Shown here one piece after another: positions 1 to 9,619 of a stretch of 64,000 nucleotides of DNA. A program made the translations under genes and the position numbers. Numbering within the stretch: position 1 is the first letter of the stretch; each line of letters begins with the position of its first letter. Source of the DNA: Balanoglossus misakiensis (lineage: Eukaryota > Hemichordata). Where the stretch lies: contig CM082577.2 in NCBI GenBank assembly GCA_040954595.2, forward strand, positions 11,532,001 through 11,596,000. The letters are read 5' to 3'. A model generated the notes under the pieces. It made no database searches. It was not told the origin of the DNA and worked only from the letters and a program-made list of their open reading frames with translations.

Positions 1-518
1 CCCCTACGAGAAATACTGTGGCTTTAATGACATGCGTAACGACGAAACTAACACGCCCAACAGTCCACCACGCCAACACTGTACAGATATTTCACGCCAT
101 GCGACAGTCCCGACTCATCTTGATGACATGCAATCGGGTGATGTTTCATCTTCCATCAATTGTTTTCTTCCTATCATCTATACAATCATGAAACTCGCTC
201 AGATAGATTAAACAAACAAACATTGAGCTTTAATACTACATGTACATGTGTAATAGCCTGGCAAGCTAGACTAGGCCTACATGGTAAACCCCATGACAAC
301 GATGACCGCTATCAGAATGTTTTATAGAGACCCCTTATCATTACATCGTGTTTTGTTGCTGTTCGCTTACAATTATAACTGGTTAGAGATATTTTACCGT
401 AGACGTGAATGGCCAGCAGAGCAGAGCAGTGCATTGCGGTGTGTATGCAATATTTGCATCACAACAGTGAAAGCGGTTGATATGCAAATCAGATAGTGCT
501 TTGTAGTTTAGCTTGTAA

Positions 519-585
519 CAATAGACGTAGCCCGGAGACCAGGGCGTCGATCTAGTACGCCCTGGTCTCCGGGCTACAATAGACG
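519..585. repeat. Compact perfect palindrome with 9-bp flanking direct repeats
   Basis: Arms 527-547 and 557-577 are perfect 21-bp reverse complements around a 9-nt loop. The left arm starts GTAGCCCGGAGACC. The palindrome is flanked on both sides by CAATAGACG (519-527 and 577-585), which looks like a target-site duplication. The whole insert would be about 50 bp and codes for nothing. It may be a minimal foldback element or the remnant of one. Confidence 0.75.
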
Positions 586-868
586 CGACCCGTACAAAGC
601 AAACCTGATGCGTGGCCCGACAATCGACGCTTTAACCGTCGCGAAAATTTTCAGGATATACCATTCTTACTATAATGGATTTCTTGTGGTAGTGTAAATG
701 TCTATTGAAAAGACATACTAGTATTCATCACGTGGAAATATCGCGAACAGGTAACCTGAAGAGGCAGGCTGGCCGTTTGCTAACAACACTCTCCGTATTG
801 GATACTGCCTGTTTGGTTACCGTTGAAAAGCGAAAGTGTTTTGTTTCAGGAAAACCTGAATTGGTGAA

Positions 869-876
869 TATTTAAA
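869..876 (+). promoter_or_regulatory. TATA-like box upstream of signal-peptide exon
   Basis: TATTTAAA followed by GG lies 63 bases before the ATG at 932. A start of transcription about 30 bases downstream would leave a short 5' leader. No other core promoter element is obvious. Confidence 0.45.
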
Positions 877-931
877 GGCCGCTCTCCGCAGAAGCTGATA
901 TATTAAATTTATATCGCTTAGCAAGCTACAG

Positions 932-1004
932 ATGAAGGTCCTGTTCGAATGTTATATTTTACTGGTCGGGCTTACTGCTCACCTAACAGTGGATGCTGCG
1001 GGAG
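932..1004 (+). CDS. Exon 1: signal peptide
   Basis: The ATG at 932 opens 24 codons rich in hydrophobic residues (core YILLVGLTAHL) ending in Asp-Ala-Ala-Gly, typical of a cleaved secretion signal. A consensus donor GTAAGT follows at 1005 and leaves phase 1, which matches the acceptor at 3807. The frame is otherwise too short to be scored by length, so the case rests on the signal, the donor and the matching phase. Confidence 0.65.
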
Positions 1005-1315
1005 GTAAGTGAGAGTTGTATTGCACGGAAGCATTCTTACTCCATAATATCGATGATGCCCGGTCAACATGGCGTATCCAGCACACGTACAAGTATATGT
1101 GTACATGTATGTCAAATTATTCCTCGGAGTACGGGCCTTGTGCAATTGATTTCAGGTCACATGGAGATAACGTTATATATCATGCGATTATAATAACAAC
1201 ATGTGTACTGTGCTTTAAATCTAATGTCTATCTTTAAATTAATTCACTCTAAAGATTACGAAATGTGAGATCGATTACGTCACAACTCAGCCACACGAAT
1301 TGGTTGTTTACAATA

Positions 1316-1904
1316 GAGAGGTTTAGTTACACGTAAATACGCGTACGTCTGACGGCAGGCAGTGGCGTTCGCGTATGCGTAGCGACGCGTGAATTTTGCG
1401 GTTTAGTTGTCCATTTTGAATAACAAAACTATTTAAAAACAATAGAAAATTCAAATATTTATCACTTCAATACATTTTGTGAGAGATGAATATTCTCTAA
1501 GATCACCACCCTTGCAATAAGTTTCTTGACTGCAGTGGAAAGATAGTTTAGTGAAGTTTTTCGATGTCTTTGTCGAGGCGTCCACTGAAAACGTAGTTTG
1601 GGAATACATTTTTGTGTTTATGTTTTGAAAACACCAAATAGCGCCGGTTTTAGCACATATGGCAGAATTTTTTAGATAACATGGATGCTGGCTACATCAC
1701 AATTGCACTTCAGAGATCAATCGCTCAAATTAAAGAGAGAATATCGAGAAATTCCGAAAAAATGTTACACGTAATCATGATTACGCGTAGAAGCGTCGCT
1801 TGCCGTTCCGAACGTCTGTTCTACGCGTACGCGACCTCTGCTTATCACGTGACAATGACGCTACGCGTACTGATCGAACGTATTTACGTGTAACTAAACC
1901 TCTC
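1316..1904. mobile_element. TA-flanked MITE (Tc1/mariner-like)
   Basis: The ends are inverted repeats of about 26 bp beginning GAGAGGTTTAGTTACACG. They are flanked by TA on both sides (1314-1315 and 1905-1906). The 589-bp body has repeated ACGCGTAC motifs near each end and no transposase. Length, TIR and TA duplication suit a non-autonomous Tc1/mariner-type element. Confidence 0.75.
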
Positions 1905-2150
1905 TATTAACCGGGAAAAGACGGACTTATAGGGCAAGATACAGACTGAAATAATATAATATAATATAATATGAAAGATGAAGGTTAGACCTATATTAAA
2001 ATTGACCTATATATAATTTCTCGCGTCACGTCAAGTCTATATTGGCCTAGGCCTACTATAGAAATAGTATTACAGAAGAAGACACCCGAGTGTAACCCAA
2101 GCTTTAATATAGCATAACCTAAAACGAAGGAAACCGAAGCTTGTGTATGT

Positions 2151-2179
2151 ATGAGAGAGAGAGAGAGAGAGAGAGAGAG
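2151..2179. repeat. (GA)n microsatellite
   Basis: An uninterrupted GA dinucleotide run of about 29 bp. A short AATAT pentanucleotide run lies just upstream near 1952-1972. Confidence 0.85.
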
Positions 2180-2519
2180 GCTTTGAACTCTGAAACTCGC
2201 AAATGATATTTATGTACAGACAGATTAGATGATCAATTTATAAGACATTGACGATCTACATCTCAGGGATTGCACTGGCATCGACGTTCTTTCATCTCAA
2301 CTTCAAGTCGTCTTTGTATCATGCCATGGGGCGACATATGATGATAGAAGAAGCAATTGAAGAAATAAAGTCGCCTTTTCTATAATAAACCCAAACCTTT
2401 ATTTTAATATACAAATATTAAGTGTAGTATAAATAAATATAACGTTTTATGTTTATTTACCAGGGTTTTTGTGGCCATTTAAAAAAAACATAATATTTAA
2501 TAAGGTTGGTCAGTCAGTA

Positions 2520-3230
2520 TTTAGGGACCGTTCAGTTTTTACGGCCGGGGGGGGGGGCGGCAAAATCCAGGGGGGGGGGTCACTTAAATGTTGAAGTCCA
2601 CAAGGGGGGGGGGGGGTCATCTGTTTTTATTAAACGTTTAGGGGGGGTCACATACTTTTGCCACCAAACTTTTGCTTTTGAGTCCACAAAATTGCAGTTT
2701 CGCACCCTTTATTTTACAAAATTTTCTAATTCACACCCACCCCCTTCATTCTCAGCCACATTTCATTTTTTTGCTGGTTTGTCTAGTGTACCAGGGCAGA
2801 GTGCTTGCCACCCCAAGCCCACCGATGATAATATTTAACAAAGTGAATACATAAAGGAGAATAATTGTTTAAACCATTTTGCATAACTGATAGTTTCGCG
2901 CTGCATCTTCTATATACTAGAAGTTTTATAAATGATGTCATGACAAGATGACGCCAAATCTTCTAACTTTGAGTGGAGTGGCAAAAAGAAAAATTGGTCC
3001 TCCCAAACATTGAGATAATTAGCTTTTGAGTTCATTAAAATGCAACTTTGCGCTACATATTTTACAAAATTTTCTTACGTGGGAGGGGGACACCCCCTCC
3101 CACACCCACCCCCTCCATTCTTTGCCACATTGCATTTATTCACTGGTTTGTCTAGTGTACCAGGGAAGACTTCTTGCCACCCCACCCCCGATGCTTAGGG
3201 CGACGTTTTTATTTTCTGTGTTTCTCATCT
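2520..3230. repeat. Two diverged copies of a C/G-homopolymer-rich repeat
   Basis: The stretch ending TGGTTTGTCTAGTGTACCAG occurs at about 2776 and 3143, each preceded by a shared segment with TTTTACAAAATTTTCT and CACCCACCCCC. The left copy also carries runs of 9 to 11 G (2548-2650). This looks like a dispersed non-coding repeat inserted or duplicated twice in intron 1 of the broken gene. Confidence 0.6.
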
Positions 3231-3808
3231 CCCGACCGACCGTAAATTTCAGCTCCGACATAAAAAAAAAAAACTGTTTTATTTGCGCCAACTCTGAGTC
3301 TGAGGCGATCATCCCAGCAACAGCGCCCCCAACGGCTAATTGTGAGATTTTGCAGATCGGTCTGCAAATGACGTCATATTCATCATGGCGGTCGTGTCGG
3401 ACCAGCGTCTGTCATTCATCGCTGAAGCCATCGAGGCCGGAGGAAAGGAAAGACATTGTAGAGAATGAAAGGACAGAGCATTAAAGTGAAAGACAAGAAA
3501 TTATAGTGACTGAAAGGACAGAGAGCACAAAACACTGGACTGAAAGATAAGAAATTGCAATGACTGAACAGCCAGAACATTGAACAGAAACAAATAGGCC
3601 TACACATTTGTTTGTAATGGATAAAACATGGAACTGAAACGTTATTTTTACTTCTGGGTTTATGAAGCTCTAAAAAGTTCAGGGTCAGCAGGTTATAATT
3701 AGGGTATGTCGGGTAATTGGAAAAGCACATATTTTTTATTTTGGCCTTATTTCATCATTTCCAGGATAAAACATCATATTAAAATTTCAATTTGTATTTA
3801 ACCTCCAG

Positions 3809-3970
3809 AAAAATGCACAGTTGGCTCATATTCCAACACTGGTCTTGAGCCATGTGTACTTTGTCCCCGTCACCATTACCAGAATGAGAGTGGTTCCAGA
3901 GATTGCAACCCATGTCCAACAGGACTGCGTACAACACATGAAGGTACCAATAGTTTGGATAACTGTATAG
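3809..3970 (+). CDS. Exon 2: GCC2/GCC3 (ephrin-receptor-like) module
   Basis: This exon of exactly 54 codons is symmetric in phase 1. It encodes Lys-Cys-Thr-Val-Gly-Ser-Tyr, then a Cys-x2-Cys-Pro, a second Cys-x2-Cys-Pro-x-Gly and a final Asn-Cys. This is the cysteine and glycine spacing of the GCC2/GCC3 family found in SCUBE- and SVEP1-like extracellular proteins. Acceptor CCTCCAG and donor GTAGGT flank it. The fit of domain edge to exon edge supports a real exon. Confidence 0.75.
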   Translation, partial: KNAQLAHIPTLVLSHVYFVPVTITRMRVVPEIATHVQQDCVQHMKVPIVWITV

Positions 3971-4124
3971 GTAGGTACATTTGGCATAAAAATTGAAGGG
4001 TTTACATATATATCGATTACAAATTCTTTTCCTATTTCTTGAGTTTCTTCAAGAACATATTGACAAAATTTAATCATTATTGTAGATGTACCATTCTGTT
4101 TTATATTTATATCATTTATTTCAG

Positions 4125-4198
4125 CTATTGATATATGTGAGTACATGTCGCCTTGTTTGAATGGTGGTACCTGTACAAACACTCCCCAGTTTATCTGA
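4125..4198 (+). pseudogene. Exon 3: EGF-like module truncated by stop
   Basis: After the acceptor TTTCAG the frame reads Asp-Ile-Cys then Pro-Cys-Leu-Asn-Gly-Gly-Thr-Cys, the start of a calcium-binding EGF module. It then stops at TGA (4196-4198) before the fourth cysteine. None of the other frames restores the missing cysteines within 60 bases. It is either a decayed exon or a skipped one. Confidence 0.6.
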
Positions 4199-4630
4199 AG
4201 TTTTCACGTCATATAAATAGAACTAGTTGGTATGTTGTGCATTCACGCAAATTTGAACCAGATATCTCAAAGTGTTAACACAAAACATCCAGAAAACTTG
4301 TTTTTGGAAGGTAATTTAAATTGCTTGTCACATGATAGTTGTGTAAACAGTGGTCACACTGAAGTAAAATGTTCTCCTATATCAAAGCTTTCAGAAAATA
4401 TATACTTTTAGGAGATTCTGAGCTTGATAATTAACAGAGAAAAGTTCATTGCAAAAGTGAATTTCTTATCTTGTATCTTTAATACTCAAATTGAAATATT
4501 AATATGGTTAAATTTGAAATCTGAATAAAGCACAAATAATTGAACCCATTTATACTTTGAACAAATTGGCGTGAAGAAAATTGGAGTTGTATGGGTCTGT
4601 ATTTATAATTATTCAATAATACATTTACAG

Positions 4631-5490
4631 ACGTTCGTGACTATAGTGCACAGCTTAGTGTGTCATATTATGGTAGTGGGCAGATTACAGACCAGCAATC
4701 CTGTGGCAACTACTATGGTACAGAAATAACAACACAACTTGTTAAGGATGTACGCGCAGAACATAAACCGGAAACAGTGCGCGCCCGGTCTTTTTCCCAT
4801 AGGATTACATTGAAAATTGCTAGAAAACAAACTTCTACTATTGTCATTTTCACAAAATTTTACACATAGCTCAGTCCAGCAAATATAAATTCATTGGTCA
4901 AATAAAATATAGGGGTCACCGCGCTCTATTTTGAGATAAATTGCGTCAAAAATTTTGCCCATAGACAAACCATTGGTGAAAAATGCTGAGTCAGCAGTTT
5001 TCTTCTATTATCGACTAAATTCAAGGCTCTGTATTTCAAAAACAAGCGCGGTGACCCCTATATTTTATTACGGATTTTCATTATACATACAAAGGAGAAT
5101 CCAAAAATCCACAATTAAAAAAAATGACAATACTTTCAATTTTACTGAACGTACATCCTTAATGGTTTAACTCAACTCCTGTCTCAAGATCCATCAGGAG
5201 CATGTGTTCCTCTTGCTGGTCTGGTTACAATTCATATCACATTATCTCGCCTCTCAAGTCTCATCTCACTATCAGATAATTCGGTGGGTACTCCAACTGT
5301 CTCTTTCAGTCTTTCAGAAAATCTTGTAGACTCTTTCTGGGGTCTACAATATTACACTCAACAAATTGTTAAATTCATAGCATTTTATCTCACTTGCTCT
5401 TCGGATTGCAAATGCAAAGAAAAAAGCATATTGGGAGAATATTTTAATGCAAATAAGACAACCATGCAATGTTTAATTTTAGCTTTATAG
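4631..5490 (+). pseudogene. Exon 4 split by a transposon (no recognised domain)
   Basis: After acceptor TTTACAG the phase-1 frame runs from 4631 to the TTAA at 4742. The same frame resumes at 5163 and stays open to a TAG at 5488-5490. Leaving out the inserted element and one TTAA copy makes both halves one continuous frame. The product is Ser/Thr-rich with two cysteines and looks extracellular, but I do not recognise the domain. In the present state translation would run into the element and stop. Confidence 0.6.
4746..5158. mobile_element. TTAA-flanked MITE inside an exon
   Basis: Ends GGATGTACG and CGTACATCC are inverted and both flanked by TTAA (4742-4745 and 5159-5162), the target preference of piggyBac-type elements. 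A second internal pair of perfect 22-bp inverted repeats lies at 4904-4925 and 5045-5066. No transposase is present in the 413 bp. Removing the element plus one TTAA restores the host reading frame. Confidence 0.8.
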
Positions 5491-7640
5491 ATTTATCTCA
5501 TTTGCGTGAAAATATTCCTGCACTAAAGATACATCCATAAAGCTACAATGAAACATCACATGGCTGTCACATCTGATTAGTGTCGCATAACGTGCCGGTG
5601 AGTTGCTCAAGATTGACAAAGTTGATTTTGTACTGTCACATGTATTCATAGTTCTAAGTACGGTCAGCGCAACAAGTTAGTTTCTACCGATACTACACAC
5701 TGGCCACACAAGACAAAGTTTGTCAACCTTACCATTTGCCTTCATTTATTTTACAATTTATTTCATTGCGTGGATTTTTAATGAAGTGACTCTTCAAAAT
5801 TTTCAAATATATGTACATGTAGATTAGTTCAGTTAAAGCCTCCAGAGCTGCCAAATTTCACATATTTTTTTCAACAACAAAGTACTTTAATATATTCCCT
5901 ATACTTTAAAATCCTCACCATTAAGCCATATTACTTGTATTTGCATCAGGTTTTCATCTCTTGGCGATGCATAACACGATAGCTGTGTACTGTTTGTATG
6001 GAGGATGATTAAATGGTGCGGCACCATTTTTAATACATAGTGTTTTCAAATCGCTACATACAGCCACAATCTGGCATCGATAAGGTGTTCATGTATACCT
6101 ATCAGTAAGCTTATGTAGATGGACCAATTTAAGTTGGAAAATAAAGTCATTGAAATAATGCAAAAAGTGGCAGCTCTAGAGGCTAGTATAACTAGTATTT
6201 TATACTATAGCATATTGAGCATAACATCTTTTAAAACAAAAGCTTATGACTGTATTTTCATCTTACCAACAGCTTTTAGTGGACGTGGGGCTGAACTTAC
6301 TGATTGAGTGTATTTCCAGTTTTGGTTTTCATTGACAGTTCAGACAATTGTCCAGGACTTTCATCTTCTGCAAACCCGATTCAAGATTAAAGTTGCAATC
6401 AGCGTTGGCGGGGCTCAAGCGGCTCCCATGATAGCCAGCGAATGCAAAGTCTGTATAATCTGCTGTGGATACCAATACTAGTATATGGGAAAGTAGGTCG
6501 AAGGTCACCCGAGATCACCCAAATTTGGGCAAAACATGTTGACACCATACTGGTCCATGACCAACAAAAACCAAACCTCTAGCCCTATTGGCTAGCCTGG
6601 AATTAGATATGTGCATAATTAATGAGGTAACATGTAAGGCTCCGTTAGGTGTTCAATCCCTCCAAATGTTAAGTTTCTATCCTGTCTGGATGCCGAGATA
6701 TGGGAAAGTAGGTCAAAGGTCTATGTCCAACAAAAACCAAACCTCCAACCCTTTTTGTTAGCCTGGAATTAGATATGCAGAAAAATAATGTATCAGAAAT
6801 AGGTCAAAGGTCATTGCCAAAATTACCAAAATGCTACTTGCGCCTGTGGACGGGATCATCGTTTTTCTCTTTGTGGAAATATATTCGACACGATGTCGAT
6901 GTATTTCGTGGAAGAAACAACAAATCTGGAAACTCACCAGGCGGTGTTGCAGGAGGACGGGGTGTTCAACGTACGTTGAACCTACGAAGTGCCGCTAGGG
7001 TTGAGACGTCACCCAACAACTGTGCCGGTACATGTTAGAAGCAGCCCAACTCGGCCCGTTGTCATGCGAGTCCAAAGAATTTACCCTAACTACAAGAATT
7101 CCGAGGACTAGACTCTTTTCCATCGTTTGATCGCCGGCAGTCTGGTATTGGTTGGCCCGACCAGAGGACGTCGCCTCGCAGTACCACCACCTGGCACGTG
7201 GACAGACGCGGACTGCTGCGACGTCGCTCTCACTCGCGGCCCAAAGTCAAGGCTTTTAGTAGGCGACCCAGTCTACGTTAAAGTGGTATATGCGCGTGAA
7301 CATTCAGTGAAACAATTTATGCATGGTCTCTACCCTCTTATTCATTGTTGAGTCAACTTTTGCATACGTACAGTGTTGCATAATGTTTAGACAACTTTGG
7401 GCATGTAATATAATATTGTTCCAACGGTTCCTATTAATATACTTTTACCTGAACAAATGTAACTGCAATAAGTTCTAAATTGAAATAGTATTGTTTGGCT
7501 ACGTTTTGCTGCTCAAATTATTTGAAGGTGGTATGGCCCTCGTTGACATTTTCAAAAACGTGATAGCCTTCCGAATTTTCAAAGGCTTTGGTATATTAAA
7601 ATGAGCTGTGTGTCATTTCGAAAACAGTGAACGCAACTAC
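5491..7640. other. Intergenic stretch with AGGTCA-rich imperfect repeats
   Basis: No convincing gene is seen. From 6480 to 6815 a block containing GATATGGGAAAGTAGGTC and CCAAACCTC...TAGCCTGGAATTAGATATG is repeated imperfectly. It carries direct AGGTCA half-sites one base apart at 6495-6507, about 6709-6721 and 6801-6813. The part from 6840 to 7350 is more GC-rich and may be decayed retroelement or gene sequence, but nothing in it is recognisable. Confidence 0.4.
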
Positions 7641-7644
7641 AGGT

Positions 7645-8423
7645 GTTTGACATCGCGATAATTGCCGACGTCACACCATATCAGAAAAGCTCCGCGAAAG
7701 TGAAGCACTGTGATAGCACGGAGGGAGACAATTTATATATACGGAATGTCGTTTCCTTTTGAACGAATATGATGGTGTATGTTCTTGACAACCTCTGACA
7801 ATCTCGTTTTTCATATTGATTTATTAAATAGTATCGATGCGATGGGTGATCGAGTCGAGTACTTTATTTTGTTCATATTCCTATGTGCAGCTACAATCAG
7901 AGGTTGATAATCATTGACTTTACCAATCGATCAGCTCATTTAAATGGACCATTCTAAGTTTGAAAAAAAATAATGAAAACAACGCGAACATGTCTATTTT
8001 CTGTTTGGCACAAGATGAGGTTATATTGCCCCAGTAAAACAGAGGTATTTTTTGCAGGGGGTATTAGAAAGGTCGTTAAATTCCATTTGCCAACATCAAA
8101 GTAATGCGGCTCGCTAATATAAGAACCTAGGTTACTGAAGCGATCAACTTGAATAGGCAGACCTGTGGCAAACTTTTAACACCATTTTAAATCCCATGGT
8201 TCCGTGAAAGCAAGCATTCTTGTACGGCTTGCTATAACCTAAGGACATCGGGGAAAAGAATGCGTTCAAAATGGTACGGCTATCGGTGACAGATTTTCAG
8301 ACAAAATGATAGTGCCCAAACTTTCGAAGTCTTTGCTGTTTAAAATGCATTGCGTGTGATTTCGGAAAGTCAGCACTGTTATCGCAAGGAAGGGTAGGAA
8401 ACCGAATTTATTTTACTTCCGAT
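7645..8423 (+). promoter_or_regulatory. Duplicated promoter block, copy A
   Basis: The block contains the recurring segment AAGTGAAGCACTGTGATAGC twice in slightly different forms (about 7700 and, degraded, about 8380). It also has a TATA-like TAATATAAG at 8115-8123, one base different from TATATAAG in copies B, C and D. A leader of about 300 bases would then reach the ATG at 8424. Promoter function is inferred from the TATA box and the first exon. Confidence 0.45.
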
Positions 8424-8459
8424 ATGAAGAACAGTAAAGTAGCGCCATTTGGGGATAAG
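8424..8459 (+). CDS. Orphan first exon, copy A (MKNSKVAPFGDK)
   Basis: ATG plus 11 codons end exactly at a GTAAGT donor (8460). The same exon occurs at 16954 and 24683, and the last one starts the membrane pentraxin gene. No membrane-spanning exon follows within unit A, so this copy has no evident partner. It could be a dead relic or a 5' exon spliced onto the EAR gene, for example at the acceptor-like TACTTGCAG near 12370. Confidence 0.5.
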
Positions 8460-9619
8460 GTAAGTGAGATCATGGACTTGAAAATTAGAATTGCAGTCGC
8501 ACTCAATATGCTGATAATGAATGCATGACACAAATGTTTTTTTGTCAGTGTTTGCTTGCTATTTTGAAGTGCAATTTTATGTAGACCGTAATTTGGATGA
8601 GATTTATTCTCATATACCGGTACATTAAGTTCCACTATTTGTAACATTTGATAACTTTTTCAGTAATTTTGATCAGTGTATGAAGCATGACTTCTTGTGT
8701 TCATAATCAGCATTGTTTTTGTTAAAATTTGTATTCAAGTCTGGAATTGAATGCATTTGTCAATAATAACAATTTTCTGTACCAAAAGTTACAGGTTTTT
8801 TTCTCTTTAATTGTAAGTCTTATATGTAGAACAGTGTAACACCAAAGCAGTTTTAAGATACTGAGAAAACTTTATTCATTGAAAAATAAACAATTATTTT
8901 GTTATTTTTACCTTAATCATTCAATACAAAATTGTGCTTGATGTTGAAAAACTTTCAATATTTTCTTTCTCTAAACCTACAAATTTGTACGCCAGATTAG
9001 CATGTTTCAAGAGGCATGAATTTAAAATACAATTGTTTTTTTATTTATTTAAAGTGAAAATACAGTTGTTTGTAAACTTGAATCTATATAGTCACCTATA
9101 CGCTTTCCCAGAGGGTTTCCCTTATCCTCAAAAAAGGGGTTTTACCTCTGGGTTTTGGTGCGGGGTAACTTTTCAGTTCATCCAATAAAGTACATGAACC
9201 GCTACTCATGTAAAAATGACCTGTACTGTGTGTGTGTATGCATTTGGATGTGGTAGTTGGAATGCATGCTAGGTGGAATGGGTATGGAGACTAAACTAGA
9301 GTGGGTTAGGTGTGAGTGTGTGTAGAGAGCTGGTGGATTTTGTGCGTCCGTCAACAATATACATGTAAAATTGAAAATTGTGTATCACAGTGATATTTGA
9401 TGTGTAGATGTGATTTGGTGGCCGAATGTGAACTCGTTGACATGAAAGTGAAATCAACACAGTAACCTCAAAATTGTGAAAATGCATTAAACCCTCTGGG
9501 AAGCTGAATTCGGAGGGAGTACAATGTATTGTTGGGGAGAGCAACAGTGGTGAAATAGCCAGACTGTTCTGTCAATACCCCCTAGTTACAGAGTCATTAA
9601 CACCTGACCTTACCTAACA

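Larger units (their letters stand above)
932..5490 (+). pseudogene. Secreted GCC2/GCC3-EGF protein gene, apparently broken
   Basis: Exons that share phase-1 borders are 932-1004 (signal peptide), 3809-3970 (GCC2/GCC3 cysteine module), 4125 onward (EGF-like) and 4631 onward (no recognised domain). The codon split across 1004/3809 reads Glu, and the one across 3970/4125 reads Ala, so the joins are consistent. Such modules occur in secreted or membrane adhesion proteins. Two lesions are visible. The EGF exon meets TGA at 4196-4198 after only three of six cysteines, and the next exon is interrupted by a transposon at 4746-5158. The downstream half stays open to 5490 but I see no clear donor. An alternative is that the EGF exon is skipped and the gene is still partly functional. 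A possible later phase-1 exon near 6322 (acceptor TTTCCAG, coding for a short Cys-containing tail) is too weak to assign. Confidence 0.6.
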
